From Limnoglobus sp043757025 (GTDB lineage Bacteria > Planctomycetota > Planctomycetia > Gemmatales > Gemmataceae): a stretch of 31,155 nucleotides of DNA. The notes beneath the pieces were generated by a model. It had not been told where the DNA came from. It saw nothing but the letters and a program-made list of their open reading frames with translations, and made no database searches. Shown in pieces: positions 1 to 8,416 of the stretch. Every line of letters begins with the position of its first letter. Position 1 is the stretch's first letter. Where the stretch lies: assembly GCA_043757025.1 (NCBI GenBank), contig JAYVQG010000125.1, positions 1 through 31,155 of the forward strand, given 5' to 3'. Position numbers and translations under genes: made by a program.

Positions 1-46
1 GATTCCGAAATCGGGAATGATTCCAGGGATGGGTGGGTGGGTAAGT
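1..46 (-). repeat. Dispersed intergenic repeat, copy 1 (cut by window edge)
   Basis: Read on the minus strand, this stretch aligns with 6121-6166: both share CCCATCCCTGGA, then a variant of CTCATGCCCGA, then TTTCGGAA. It looks like a partial copy of the repeat also found at 6079-6230 and 30497-30630. An inverted pair, GGAATGATTCC (14-24) and GGAATCATTCC (51-61), flanks the purine-rich GGGATGGGTGGG tract. No coding potential is seen in 1-293, and no promoter could be assigned. Confidence 0.55.
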
Positions 47-293
47 GGTGGAATCATTCCCTGCTACCCAAAATCGCCGCAATTGAAACCAGGCCCAAAA
101 TCTCGACCGTTTCGCGCGCGATCGGACATCTGCTGTTGCGAGTTATCGCTGGCAACACTCGCCGGAGTCATGTGCTTCAACGAGGAATGAGACAGCCAAT
201 CGTCGGATCGTACGACTTCTGAAGCTGATCTCGATTTTTTCATCGAAACGGTCGATAAGGAGTAGGGGTTCGTCCGGTTGCGGGGGATGTGCG

Positions 294-2003
294 ATGGAAT
301 CGACGGATACGTTGTTGACTCAGGTGGTCGAGGAACGGGCGAAGTTGCGCGAGGAGCGTACGGCGCTGAAGCCGAAACTGCTGGAAGCGGAGCGGTTGTT
401 TCGCGAAACCAAGGCCACGCGGGCGAAGGTCCGCAAGGCGGCCGCACGTTACCTCAAGCGGGTTCACGCTAAAGCCACGGCCGCGATGAAGCCGGTTCAG
501 AAACTTCGCGAGGAACTGGTTGCCATTCGCGTTCAACTCGCAACGCAGTCGAAGGATCTGACGACGCAACGCGAACATTTGATCTCCGATTCCGCCGAAT
601 ACAACACGCAGCTTCAGGAAGCATGGGCGACGCTCACCGCCGGTCAACAGCAACTGGCGAGCGAACGCGAACAGTCGTCGCAAGAGCTATCGCATTTGTT
701 CAAGTTGATCGATGCACGGAAAGCCGATGCCGAGGCGAGCGAACGACTTGCGAAGGTCGAACGCGAGCAAACCGATGCGGATAAGGCTTCATTATGGGCC
801 GAAGTCGATGGCCTCGAACGACGGGCCACGAATGCGCGGCTCGTGCTCAAGGAACTCGAACAAGCCCGCGCCACGCAGAGCGCCGAAATCTCGGTGAACT
901 CCGCCATGCGTGCGCCGTTGACCGTCGGCTACACCACCGAGGAAACGAGCGCCGGCGTCGTCTTGCAGGAACGCGAGCGCGAACTGAGCCAGGATTGTCG
1001 GGCACTCGCCAAAGGGCGCGACGATTTGGCCAAACTCGCCGAGTATTTGACCGACCAACGCGCCATTCTCGCCGAACAATGCGCCGAACTCGCGAATGCA
1101 CGAAACGGCTGGCAGCGAGCCGAAGTGCAGACCGTCGGCGAACTCGAACGCCTTGCGAATGAGTTGGCGCACCGCGAAGGCCTCGCACTCGCGCAAGAAG
1201 CCGTGGCGCACCGTGCCGGGGCGAGCCATCGCGACCGCGAACGCGGTATTTGGCAACTGCAAATGAAGCTCGACCGTTGGCACGCCGCGCTGAACGAACG
1301 CGAAATGCGGCTTCTGCACGAACGCGAACAGTCCGAGCGAAACCTTGCGGTCAGGCGCGGTGAAATCGTCGACCGCGAAACGGCACTCGACGAAGTGGCA
1401 CAACGTTGGACGGTCGCGCACGAAAACGAACGCGACGCACTTTTGCAAGAACTCGCGCTGTGGACGACCAGCCGCACCGCTGCCGAAACCGCCACGGCAC
1501 AGTGCGAAAACGCACGCCGGCAACTGACGAAAGACGCCGAACGGCTGGCGAGCGTGTCGTTGGCTATCGAGGAAACGCAGCGCGAACTCGAAACGGGGCC
1601 GAGCGGCAGCAAACTCGCACGCCGGGTGCAAATCTTGCAAAAACGCTGGGAATCGCGATTCGCCAACTTCGGCAAACAGCTCGATTCTCGGATGCGCATC
1701 CTCACCGGCGAAGCCACGGATACCGAGGCGCGTTACCTGACACTTCAGCAAACGCTCGAAAATGTGACCTCACAACAGGTGGCACTCGCGGCGACAAACC
1801 GCACGATCGACCGCGACCGCGTGCTTGCGAACCGCTTCACCGACGATGCCCCGGTGATCTTGTCGCTGGCCGATGCACGCCGAGAACAATCGGATCGCGA
1901 GTTGGCCCAACTGCGCCGCGAAGCCGAACGGCTCGCAATGGCGTTACGCGGGGCGGATCGCCGCGATGACATCGTGCCCCTACAACAGGTCGAAGCCGCA
2001 TGA
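294..2003 (+). CDS. Long coiled-coil protein of unknown function
   Basis: The 569-residue protein is almost wholly alpha-helical and rich in Glu, Arg, Ala, Leu and Gln. Heptad-like runs such as LASEREQSSQELSHLF and AQLRREAERLAMALRG continue nearly from end to end, as expected of a long coiled coil. I see no signal peptide, membrane segment, Walker motif or zinc-binding cysteines, so a cytoplasmic scaffold-like role is the most that can be inferred. ATG at 294 follows GGGGGAT a few bases upstream, and no in-frame start lies further upstream. The stop overlaps the mutY start by four bases (ATGA), so the two are probably co-transcribed and translationally coupled. Resemblance to SMC or Rad50 arms is only compositional, because no ATPase head is present. 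Confidence 0.8.
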   Translation: MESTDTLLTQVVEERAKLREERTALKPKLLEAERLFRETKATRAKVRKAAARYLKRVHAKATAAMKPVQKLREELVAIRVQLATQSKDLTTQREHLISDSAEYNTQLQEAWATLTAGQQQLASEREQSSQELSHLFKLIDARKADAEASERLAKVEREQTDADKASLWAEVDGLERRATNARLVLKELEQARATQSAEISVNSAMRAPLTVGYTTEETSAGVVLQERERELSQDCRALAKGRDDLAKLAEYLTDQRAILAEQCAELANARNGWQRAEVQTVGELERLANELAHREGLALAQEAVAHRAGASHRDRERGIWQLQMKLDRWHAALNEREMRLLHEREQSERNLAVRRGEIVDRETALDEVAQRWTVAHENERDALLQELALWTTSRTAAETATAQCENARRQLTKDAERLASVSLAIEETQRELETGPSGSKLARRVQILQKRWESRFANFGKQLDSRMRILTGEATDTEARYLTLQQTLENVTSQQVALAATNRTIDRDRVLANRFTDDAPVILSLADARREQSDRELAQLRREAERLAMALRGADRRDDIVPLQQVEAA

Positions 2004-3097
2004 CGCCTGCGGAACTGACCGCGATACGGCGAAAATTGTTGATCTGGTTCGATGCGAATCGGCGAGAACTGCCGTGGCGTGCTACCCGCAACCCGTACGC
2101 GATTTGGGTTAGCGAAGTGATGCTGCAACAGACGACGGTTGCGGCGGTCGTGCCGTATTTCGAGCGATTTCTGCTCGCATTTCCGACGGTGGAACAACTC
2201 GCTGCTGCTGGCGAACAAGCCGTGCTGAAGTTCTGGGAAGGGCTTGGCTACTATCGCCGTGCCAGACACCTGCACGCCGCCGCCAAGCAGATCGTAACGT
2301 TACACAATGGCACGTTCCCGAACGACCCGGACGTGTGGGCCGAACTCCCTGGCGTCGGCCGGTACATCCTCGGTGCGGTGCTTTCGCAGGCGTTCGATCG
2401 CAAATTGCCGATCGTCGAAGCGAACAGCTTGCGAGTGCTGTCGCGGCTGTTCGGCTATCTCGGCGATCCGCGCGTCGGTGAGGGCAAACGCTGGGTCTGG
2501 GATGCTGCGGAGCGGGTGTTGCCGACAAAGCGCGTCGGCGACTTCAACCAGGCGATGATGGAACTCGGCGCGCTCGTCTGTACGCCCGTGTCGCCATCGT
2601 GTGGAACCTGCCCTTTGGCCGAGGAATGTAAGGCCAATCGCGACGGGAACGCCAGTACGATACCGCCGAAGAAGCCATCGCCGACCATTACCGCCGTTCG
2701 CGAAGTGGCGACGATTATCCAGCATCGCGGCAAGGTGCTGTTCTGCCAGCGGCCGAAGCACGTGCAGTGGGCGGACCTCTGGGAGTTCCCGCACGGCGAA
2801 GTAGCGGAGGGCGAAAGCCTCGTCGATGCCGTCGCCCGGATATCGCGGGTGCTAACGGGAATCGTCGTCGATGTCGGTGCAGAATTGCTCACGGTGAAGC
2901 ACGGCATCACCCGTTACGCCATCACGGTTACCGGCTTCGAGGCCACGAAGCGCAGCGGCCCGTTTCGCTCGGCGTTCTACACCGCCAGCCACTGGCTGAC
3001 ACCCCCGGAACTGGCAAACTACCCCACGAGCACCGCCCAACGAAAGCTCATCGCGGAATGGCTCCGAATGGGGCGACAACAGTCGCTATTTGGGTGA
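2000..3097 (+). CDS. mutY: A/G-specific adenine DNA glycosylase MutY
   Basis: MutY removes adenine mispaired with 8-oxoguanine in base-excision repair. The 365-residue length is normal. The HhH-GPD core runs from about residue 10 to 215, with the E39-containing VSEVMLQQT motif (catalytic Glu) and helix-hairpin-helix motif LPGVGRYILGA near 116-126. Four cysteines, C194-x6-C201-x2-C204-x5-C210, form the [4Fe-4S] site. Residues about 230-360 form the NUDIX-like domain that recognises 8-oxoG. The catalytic Asp found in the usual DGNVxRV motif is replaced by Glu: the sequence reads IVEANSLRVLSRL, with E140. The gene overlaps the upstream coiled-coil gene by four bases and ends 14 bases from a convergent STAS gene. 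Assignment is firm; the Asp-to-Glu change is the odd point. Confidence 0.95.
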   Translation: MTPAELTAIRRKLLIWFDANRRELPWRATRNPYAIWVSEVMLQQTTVAAVVPYFERFLLAFPTVEQLAAAGEQAVLKFWEGLGYYRRARHLHAAAKQIVTLHNGTFPNDPDVWAELPGVGRYILGAVLSQAFDRKLPIVEANSLRVLSRLFGYLGDPRVGEGKRWVWDAAERVLPTKRVGDFNQAMMELGALVCTPVSPSCGTCPLAEECKANRDGNASTIPPKKPSPTITAVREVATIIQHRGKVLFCQRPKHVQWADLWEFPHGEVAEGESLVDAVARISRVLTGIVVDVGAELLTVKHGITRYAITVTGFEATKRSGPFRSAFYTASHWLTPPELANYPTSTAQRKLIAEWLRMGRQQSLFG

Positions 3098-3111
3098 AGC
3101 GATACTGCCGA

Positions 3112-3504
3112 TCAATCCGAGCCGCCGAGGGCGTCCATGGCTTCCCGGCGTGTCGAATAGAGTGCCCACAAGGTATCGAGTGCGGTGGTTTTCAGGAGTT
3201 CGCGGATGCGGGGGTTGACGCCGGCCAACACGAGTTCGCCGCCTTGTTGTTTTACGGGCAGGTGGCAACGGAGTAAGAACGTGATGAACGCGGAGCCGAA
3301 GTAACGCACGCCGGTGAGGTCGATGATGAGCTGCGTTGGCGGGTCCGATTTCAGTGGGGCTAGCACCATTTGTGCGGCGGTGTTCACGACGGTATCGGGA
3401 AGGTGTTCGACTTCCGGCGACGGGATAATCACGGCCATATCGCCGTGCCGTTTGATCTGGAAGTATTCGTTGGCCAGCGATGCCGTCGTCGTTTCGGTAA
3501 TCAT
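3112..3504 (-). CDS. STAS-domain protein (anti-sigma-factor-antagonist type)
   Basis: This 130-residue protein is a single STAS domain: a beta-alpha fold with the central strand-turn QLIIDLTGVRYFGSAFITFLL. In anti-anti-sigma factors the phosphorylatable Ser lies in a D-S-(S/A)-G motif; here the matching turn reads YFGSAF, so a Ser is close by but the motif is not canonical. The ATG at 3504 is chosen because GAGGG lies about seven bases upstream and the domain begins soon after; extending the frame leftward only runs antisense through the phosphorylase gene. It is the last gene of a minus-strand run and is convergent with mutY. A partner-switching role is inferred from the family; no anti-sigma kinase is next to it. 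Confidence 0.85.
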   Translation of the reverse strand: MITETTTASLANEYFQIKRHGDMAVIIPSPEVEHLPDTVVNTAAQMVLAPLKSDPPTQLIIDLTGVRYFGSAFITFLLRCHLPVKQQGGELVLAGVNPRIRELLKTTALDTLWALYSTRREAMDALGGSD

Positions 3505-3572
3505 ATCTATCCCTCGTGGCGATGGGGGAAAGTCCATCGCACTACCAAGGGTAGCCGCATTCTGCGCGCGAA

Positions 3573-4361
3573 TCAAGCACGCAAATGGAACGACGGCAAT
3601 ACGATTCGCTCGATGCGGTTCGCGAACTGTTCGACGACGTGGCCTCGCCCCGCGACTTCTTGCACGTCCGCATGATCCAAAACGCCCGCCGACAGCCCTG
3701 CCGCCTTGTTCGTGATGCATGACATCGCAGCGACGCGCATCCCGAGCGTCGCGGCCGCTTCGGCCTCCATCGCGGTCGACATCCCGACGGCGTCGGCCCC
3801 CATCGCTTTCAAGGCGCGAATCTCGGCAGGCGTTTCGTAACACGGTCCCGTGAGTGCCGCGTACGTGCCAATTAACAGCGGCGGATCGCCTGCGAGTGCG
3901 GCCACCAGTTCCGGTGCGTATGGCGATGGTTTTGGCGCTACCAGACTTTCCTGCCAACTCGTCGTCGAGAGTAACTTCAGGTGCTTTGCGATCACCATCC
4001 AGTCGCCGGGGTTCAACGAGTCGTGGATGCCACCGGCGGCATTCGTCAGAATCAGCGTTGAAATTCCGAGATCGTTCGCGAGGCGGACATTCCCCGTGAC
4101 TCGATTTGCGTCGTGCCCTTCGTAAAAGTGCATTCGCCCCTGGAACATCAACGCCGGCACGCCGCACCACAACCCGAGTACGACGCGCCCCGAATGGCCG
4201 TGTACAGTGGGCGGCGCGAAACCGGGAACGTCGGCAAAGCGAACTGCGGCCTGTATCTCCACCCGTTCGACGAGCGATCCGAGACCCGAGCCGAGTACGA
4301 TGGCGACGCGGGGAGCGTGCGAACGGGCGATGGTGCAGAAATCGGCGAAAGTGTGCGACAT
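3573..4361 (-). CDS. Purine-nucleoside phosphorylase (trimeric PNP family)
   Basis: The enzyme cleaves purine nucleosides with phosphate to free base and ribose-1-phosphate in cytoplasmic purine salvage. The 262 residues carry the trimeric PNP signatures: phosphate loop GSGLGSL (about 24-30), HGHSGR, GRMHFYEG (about 75-82), TNAAGG, GTYAALTGPCYETPAE, AVGMSTAMEAE and ITNKAAG. The Glu in CYETPAE (about 176) and the Asn in ITNKAAG (about 218) match the residues that give 6-oxopurine (inosine/guanosine) specificity in this family. Its ATG at 4361 overlaps the stop codon of the upstream kinase-like gene by one base (TAATG), which implies co-transcription. The MTA-phosphorylase branch is less likely because of the Asn. 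Confidence 0.93.
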   Translation of the reverse strand: MSHTFADFCTIARSHAPRVAIVLGSGLGSLVERVEIQAAVRFADVPGFAPPTVHGHSGRVVLGLWCGVPALMFQGRMHFYEGHDANRVTGNVRLANDLGISTLILTNAAGGIHDSLNPGDWMVIAKHLKLLSTTSWQESLVAPKPSPYAPELVAALAGDPPLLIGTYAALTGPCYETPAEIRALKAMGADAVGMSTAMEAEAAATLGMRVAAMSCITNKAAGLSAGVLDHADVQEVAGRGHVVEQFANRIERIVLPSFHLRA

Positions 4362-5077
4362 TATGCCGGTTCCAGGTCGTCGGTGGCGTCGTCGTTCTCT
4401 CCGATACGGCGTGCCCGTACCGCTTGGGCGATTAGCCCCGCACAGACTTCCACGCTGAAACGGCTGGAGTTAATGACGAGGTCGTATTCGGCCACATCGT
4501 TCGGGTCGCGCGAAGTGAGACGGCGAAGAAATGCAGCACGTCGATCGTCGAGCGCGGCGACTTGGTTGGCCGATTCATCGGGCGTCAGCCGCAGCCAGTC
4601 CGCCATGTACGCCACCCGGTCGCGGTCGGGTGCCACGATCCGCACGTGCAACGAACTCTCGCTCGGCAGCACGAACCCGGCCCCACGACCGACGAGCACG
4701 ACTTCCCCGCGTGCAGCTAACGTCAGCATGAGCCGAAGCATCGCCAACGTGTGCGTGTCGAGTGCGAACGTCTTGCGTTCCAGTTGTAAACGGGCGAGTT
4801 GGGTGTTCGCCCAGTCTTGTGCGAACGGCGGAATCTCCGCGAGTAGATCCGCACGGGCTGCATCGTCGCCGACGATGAGATCGAGGTTATCGCGGCTGAA
4901 AACTTGCCATTCGAGAAGCTCGCCGACCCGCTTGGCAATCGCTTCCCCGCACGCGCCCGCCTGGCGACTGACGGCCACGGTCAACCCACGCGGCCGCGGC
5001 AGCGGGGCCGGCGTGAGCGTGTCGCCGCGAAATCCGTGTAACGGCGGGGCGTCGTGGTCGAGTGTTTCGGTTTCCAT
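4361..5077 (-). CDS. Cytidylate kinase-like family protein
   Basis: The 238-residue protein matches the cytidylate-kinase-like P-loop family (Cytidylate_kin2 type). After a roughly 30-residue proline-rich leader comes the strand-loop LTVAVSRQAGACGEAIAKRV, where SRQAGACGEAIA replaces a textbook Walker A, as is common in this family. Further on are FSRDNLDLI, EVVLVGRGAGFVL (about 125-137), which matches the family's VIVGRGAxxIL strand, and a basic lid-like stretch DDRRAAFLRRLTSRDP. It ends in YDLVINSSRFSVEVCAGLI, the typical C-terminal helix entry. Adjacency to purine-nucleoside phosphorylase suggests nucleotide metabolism, but many members of this family have no proven substrate, so CMP kinase activity should not be assumed. 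It lies 12 bases after the ABC permease gene. Confidence 0.85.
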   Translation of the reverse strand: METETLDHDAPPLHGFRGDTLTPAPLPRPRGLTVAVSRQAGACGEAIAKRVGELLEWQVFSRDNLDLIVGDDAARADLLAEIPPFAQDWANTQLARLQLERKTFALDTHTLAMLRLMLTLAARGEVVLVGRGAGFVLPSESSLHVRIVAPDRDRVAYMADWLRLTPDESANQVAALDDRRAAFLRRLTSRDPNDVAEYDLVINSSRFSVEVCAGLIAQAVRARRIGENDDATDDLEPA

Positions 5078-5089
5078 CGTTCGTCTCGG

Positions 5090-6043
5090 TTAGGCGTCGT
5101 CTTGCGTTTCTTGTCGGGCGAACAAGACTGCACCGATGATAGTCAAAGCGACCGCTGCCGCGATTAAAGCGATCCACGCCGTGTTCGTGCCAACGGGATC
5201 GTAGACGTCGAGACTCGCGGGTGTCGCGGCACCCGCAGATGCGGCTTCGTTATACATCAGGGACCGCACGTAGTAATTCAAGCTCAGACGCTTCAGACTA
5301 CCCGGAAGGTTCGCGACGAGCGTCTCAAAAAAGAACACGTACACCAATCCGACGACTGCCGGACGCCGAAAGATGGCCCCTATCAGGTGGAACAACGCCG
5401 CGAAACCGATCGACCCGCCAATTACGGATGGCCAATACGCGAACATCGCTCGCCGTCCCATCTCGCCGCCCGCTAGGCAGAGCACGACGAAGCCGAGCGC
5501 CGTCACGAGCGCGCACCACGGCAGCACGCCGAGGAACTTCGCGAGGTAAATCGCCTCGCGCGGCATCGGTCGCGTATTCAGCCAGATCAGCGTTCGCCCT
5601 TCGCGTTCTGCACCGATGGCACCCGACGCATACGCCAGCGTAAAAAGCGGCATCACGAACCCGAGGTACATGCCGAACACTACCCAGCGCGAGAAGTTCA
5701 GGAACGCGTAGTCGTCCATAGTCGGCTTGTCCGCGAGCGGCCCACGCAGCGCGGCAAACACGGCAGTCTTGATGCCGAAGTCGGAGTACGGCCCGGGGAT
5801 CATCTGATAGTACGCGAGGCGATCTTGCGCGTATTCGCTGTAAGTCATGCGGATCGCGCCGTCGCTCATGGTGTCCGCAATCATCACCGGGCGTTTCTCC
5901 AAACGCCAACCGACGGGGCCGTGCGTGAACACCGCAATCGCCACGGACATGAGCAAAACGAGGCCGAACGTCACCCAGCCGAGCGAGCGGACCCGCCAGT
6001 GACGGACGAAGGTCAGCGCGACGAGGGCAACGAAGCTGTTCAT
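5090..6043 (-). CDS. ABC transporter permease (ABC-2 type)
   Basis: This is a roughly 317-residue integral membrane protein with about six hydrophobic segments. The first is VTFGLVLLMSVAIAVF, followed by a periplasmic-size loop carrying SEYAQDRLAYYQMIPGPYSD, then WVVFGMYLGFVMPLFTLAYA, FLGVLPWCALVTALGFVVLCLA, IGFAALFHLIGAIF and a C-terminal helix near TAWIALIAAAVALTIIGAVLF. The element GAIGAEREGRTLIWLNTRPMPR is typical of ABC-2 permeases (the EREGTL motif at the coupling helix). I place the start at 6043 (MNSFVALVALTF) because the domain begins there; the upstream in-frame extension to 6148 is low-complexity and overlaps a dispersed repeat. The ATPase gene lies upstream on the same strand. The substrate cannot be told. 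Confidence 0.85.
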   Translation of the reverse strand: MNSFVALVALTFVRHWRVRSLGWVTFGLVLLMSVAIAVFTHGPVGWRLEKRPVMIADTMSDGAIRMTYSEYAQDRLAYYQMIPGPYSDFGIKTAVFAALRGPLADKPTMDDYAFLNFSRWVVFGMYLGFVMPLFTLAYASGAIGAEREGRTLIWLNTRPMPREAIYLAKFLGVLPWCALVTALGFVVLCLAGGEMGRRAMFAYWPSVIGGSIGFAALFHLIGAIFRRPAVVGLVYVFFFETLVANLPGSLKRLSLNYYVRSLMYNEAASAGAATPASLDVYDPVGTNTAWIALIAAAVALTIIGAVLFARQETQDDA

Positions 6044-6078
6044 GCGGGATTCTTTCGGGAGCACAGTTCCAATTGCCT

Positions 6079-6230
6079 CAGTTTTGGGTATCAACGAGTC
6101 GTCTTCATTGACTCCAGGCACTTCACCCCCACCCATCCCTGGACTCATGCCCGAATTTCGGAACCAACCTAACCCACCAACGACTTACGTCCGATTTCAA
6201 TCATTTTGAACCACGCCGGAATCAAAGTTT
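6079..6230. repeat. Dispersed intergenic repeat, copy 2
   Basis: Positions 6142-6230 align without gaps to 30542-30630 at roughly 80 % identity by eye, sharing GACTCATGCCCGAA, GTCCGATTTC and GAACCACGCCGGAA. The left part also starts alike (CAGTTTTGGGT at 6079 and 30497). The segment around 6121-6166 matches the first bases of the window in inverse orientation. It contains CCGAATTTCGG, a short perfect palindrome. It lies between the ABC permease start and the ATPase stop. Confidence 0.65.
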
Positions 6231-6273
6231 CAGTGGTACTTTCCGGCAAAACTGCAACCGTACACTTTCGGCA

Positions 6274-7278
6274 TTAGGTTTTGCCGCTGCCGCCGAGTAG
6301 GTAGCCGAGGATCGCGTGTGCGGAGTCGTCGAGCGGTTCCATTCGGCGGAGATTCAAGCCTTCGCGAACGACGAACTGTCCGAACTCGCGGTAGAAACGA
6401 GGCGGATTTTTCGCACGCACCACCAGCGAATGTTCATCAATCACGTCGACGCCGGTCACGTCGATGAGGCTCAGTAAACGAGTCGCCACGCTTTTCGCAT
6501 CATCGACTTCGATGCATACGGCGAGCGGGAAATCGTCGAGCCGGTCGCGGATGCGCGATAGCGTACCGACCGCCGCCACCCGACCGCGTGCCATGATCGC
6601 GACGTGGTTCGTCAGCTTCTCGAGTTCTTCGAGTTCGTGGCTCGAAATCAGCAGGCACTTCCCCTGCGCCGCAAGGGCGCGAAACAGTTCGAGCAACTCC
6701 TGCCGGCCGATCGGGTCGATACCCGAAAGCGGCTCGTCGAGAACCAGCAATTCCGGTTCGTTGAGCAACGCCTGCGCGAGTTTGATCCGTTGCCGCATCC
6801 CCTTGGAATATCCGCGAAGTTTGCGACCGGCCCGGTCGGTCATGCCGACGAGTTGCAAGACATCCGCCGTTCGTGCGACGGCGACGCGGTGCGGGAAGCC
6901 GCAGAGTTTCGCCATCGCGAGAACGAACTCGCGGCCCGTCATGTCTTCGTAAAACGAGTCGATATCAGGGCAGTACCCGACGAGCTTGCGGGCACGCCAG
7001 TCCCACGCATCGACGCCGCGAATCGTCACTTGGCCGAGCGTCGGTCGGATTTGGCCCGTCGCGAGTTTCATCAACGTCGATTTGCCCGCGCCGTTCGCGC
7101 CGACGAGGCCCGTGATGCCGCCACGCAGTTCGAGCGTCACTTGGTTCAAACTGAGGACGGTGCCATACCATTTCGAGACTTGTTCGAAGAGCAGTAGCGG
7201 CGGGCGGCCGTCGTGGAGTGGTGCAGGAGCGTCGGCGTCCAGTCGCGGCGAAGGTTCGAGTACCGCACTGGCTGGCAT
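6274..7278 (-). CDS. ABC transporter ATP-binding protein
   Basis: This is the nucleotide-binding subunit that presumably pairs with the permease encoded downstream. It shows Walker A GANGAGKST, Q-loop region near GYCPDIDSFYEDMT, signature YSKGMRQRIKLAQAL (a YSKGM-type variant of LSGGQ usual in ABC-2 exporters), Walker B LLVLDEP, D-loop SGIDP and switch His in LLISSHELEEL. A C-terminal extension of about 100 residues (CIEVDDAKSVATRLLSL onward) is typical of the CcmA/NatA-like group. I prefer ATG at 7278: GGAG lies six bases upstream, while the GTG at 7290 has no such site and would place the GGAG inside the gene. It begins 28 bases after the M28 peptidase stop, so they may share a transcript. 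A roughly 230-base gap containing a dispersed repeat separates it from the permease. Confidence 0.93.
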   Translation of the reverse strand: MPASAVLEPSPRLDADAPAPLHDGRPPLLLFEQVSKWYGTVLSLNQVTLELRGGITGLVGANGAGKSTLMKLATGQIRPTLGQVTIRGVDAWDWRARKLVGYCPDIDSFYEDMTGREFVLAMAKLCGFPHRVAVARTADVLQLVGMTDRAGRKLRGYSKGMRQRIKLAQALLNEPELLVLDEPLSGIDPIGRQELLELFRALAAQGKCLLISSHELEELEKLTNHVAIMARGRVAAVGTLSRIRDRLDDFPLAVCIEVDDAKSVATRLLSLIDVTGVDVIDEHSLVVRAKNPPRFYREFGQFVVREGLNLRRMEPLDDSAHAILGYLLGGSGKT

Positions 7279-7306
7279 AACACACTCCACGCCGATTCGA
7301 CGAATA

Positions 7307-8353
7307 TCACTTCCGCAATTGTAGCCACGCCGTGGTCACACCCGCAACTTCGGCGATCTGCTCGCCGGAGCATTGTTCGGGCAAGTCGGACAATTTGTGC
7401 CAATGTTTCCGATAACCCTCGAAATCGATGACATCGATTGCCGGAATGCCCGCACGATTCAGGGCGAGGTGGTCGTCTTGCACTTCGCCGCCGCGCTCGA
7501 AGACGAACGACTTCGCACCGACCTTCTCGGCGGTTTTCCAAAACTGAGTCGCCAGTTCGGGGGCCGCTTGCCACGAGTTCATCTCAACGGGGAACTTCGC
7601 GCCGGGGTGGGCGAACAAGTCGAACAGCACGGCGGCCTCGTACCGGTACTTGCGCGTGGTGCGGGTCTTGGTGTAGGTTTCGGCAAAATGCTCGGAACCG
7701 AAGAAGAACTTGTCGCCACCGCCGAACGTGCCGGTCGTTTCAAAGACGTACTCTTCGCCATCGAACAGCACGAAATCGATGCCGATCTCGGTGGGGAACT
7801 CTTTCATTTGGTGCGCGAGTTCCATGAACATCGCGACGCCGGAGGTGCCATCGTTGGCGCTGAGGAACGGCTTGCCCCAATTCTGGCGGTTCGGTTCCTC
7901 GTGTGCCATCGGCCGCGTGTCGTAATGGCTGCAAAGCATCACGCGCTTTTCCCGTTCGGGAAACCACGACGCGATGAGGTTGACCATATTCACGCGGTCT
8001 TTGCGGCTATACTGCTTCGCGGAGAATTCCTGTTTCACGACCTTCGCGCCGTGCTCTTCGAAATGCTTGATGACGATCTCTTGCTGTTTCGCCATGCCCT
8101 CGCTGCCACTGACGCGCGGGCCGATGTCGCAGAGTTGCTTGAGGTATTGCATCGATCGTTTGGCATCGAAGGGGATCGGTTTCACAGCCACCTCGTTCGG
8201 CTTGTCGTTACGCCCCGCTGCGAAGACATCTCGTTTGGCAGGCTTATCGGGGTCGAACGCGCTCGCATCCGCCCACGGTCGCCACACGAACGCCCCCGTA
8301 ACGAGCACCCCGAAGATCATCGCCATCCCTGCCGTACGAATTGTTCGCGACAT
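7307..8353 (-). CDS. M28-family metallopeptidase (glutaminyl cyclase-like), exported
   Basis: The 348-residue protein has a hydrophobic N-terminus (AMIFGVLVTGAFVW, residues 11-24), so it is probably exported or membrane-anchored. The M28 zinc fold follows: H143 and D145 in CSHYDT, D168 in SANDGTSG, E200/E201 in LFDGEE, D245 in VLFDLFA and H319 in KHWHKLSDLP. The WHxLxD ending and the FDLF strand resemble glutaminyl-peptide cyclotransferases as much as aminopeptidases, so either activity is possible. AGGAGG lies eight bases before the ATG at 8353, which fixes the start. It leads the minus-strand run with the ABC transporter genes, but a functional link is not proven. Confidence 0.9.
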   Translation of the reverse strand: MSRTIRTAGMAMIFGVLVTGAFVWRPWADASAFDPDKPAKRDVFAAGRNDKPNEVAVKPIPFDAKRSMQYLKQLCDIGPRVSGSEGMAKQQEIVIKHFEEHGAKVVKQEFSAKQYSRKDRVNMVNLIASWFPEREKRVMLCSHYDTRPMAHEEPNRQNWGKPFLSANDGTSGVAMFMELAHQMKEFPTEIGIDFVLFDGEEYVFETTGTFGGGDKFFFGSEHFAETYTKTRTTRKYRYEAAVLFDLFAHPGAKFPVEMNSWQAAPELATQFWKTAEKVGAKSFVFERGGEVQDDHLALNRAGIPAIDVIDFEGYRKHWHKLSDLPEQCSGEQIAEVAGVTTAWLQLRK

Positions 8354-8416
8354 TGTGAGTCCTCCTGAATGTCCATCTTACGAAAGCACACCAAAAGCCC
8401 AGGGACGGCTGGGGAA

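Noticed and set aside
792..1751. Long minus-strand open frame inside the coiled-coil gene
   Set aside because: It is antisense to a gene with clear coding character and overlaps it fully; its translation shows no domain and only mirrors the repetitive codons of the coiled coil.
3112..4170. Longer version of the STAS gene
   Set aside because: The extension runs antisense through the phosphorylase gene and is Arg-rich without a domain; the internal ATG at 3504 has its own ribosome-binding site.
7373..8368. 331-codon plus-strand frame opposite the M28 peptidase
   Set aside because: It is the reverse complement of a well-supported gene and has no family resemblance.
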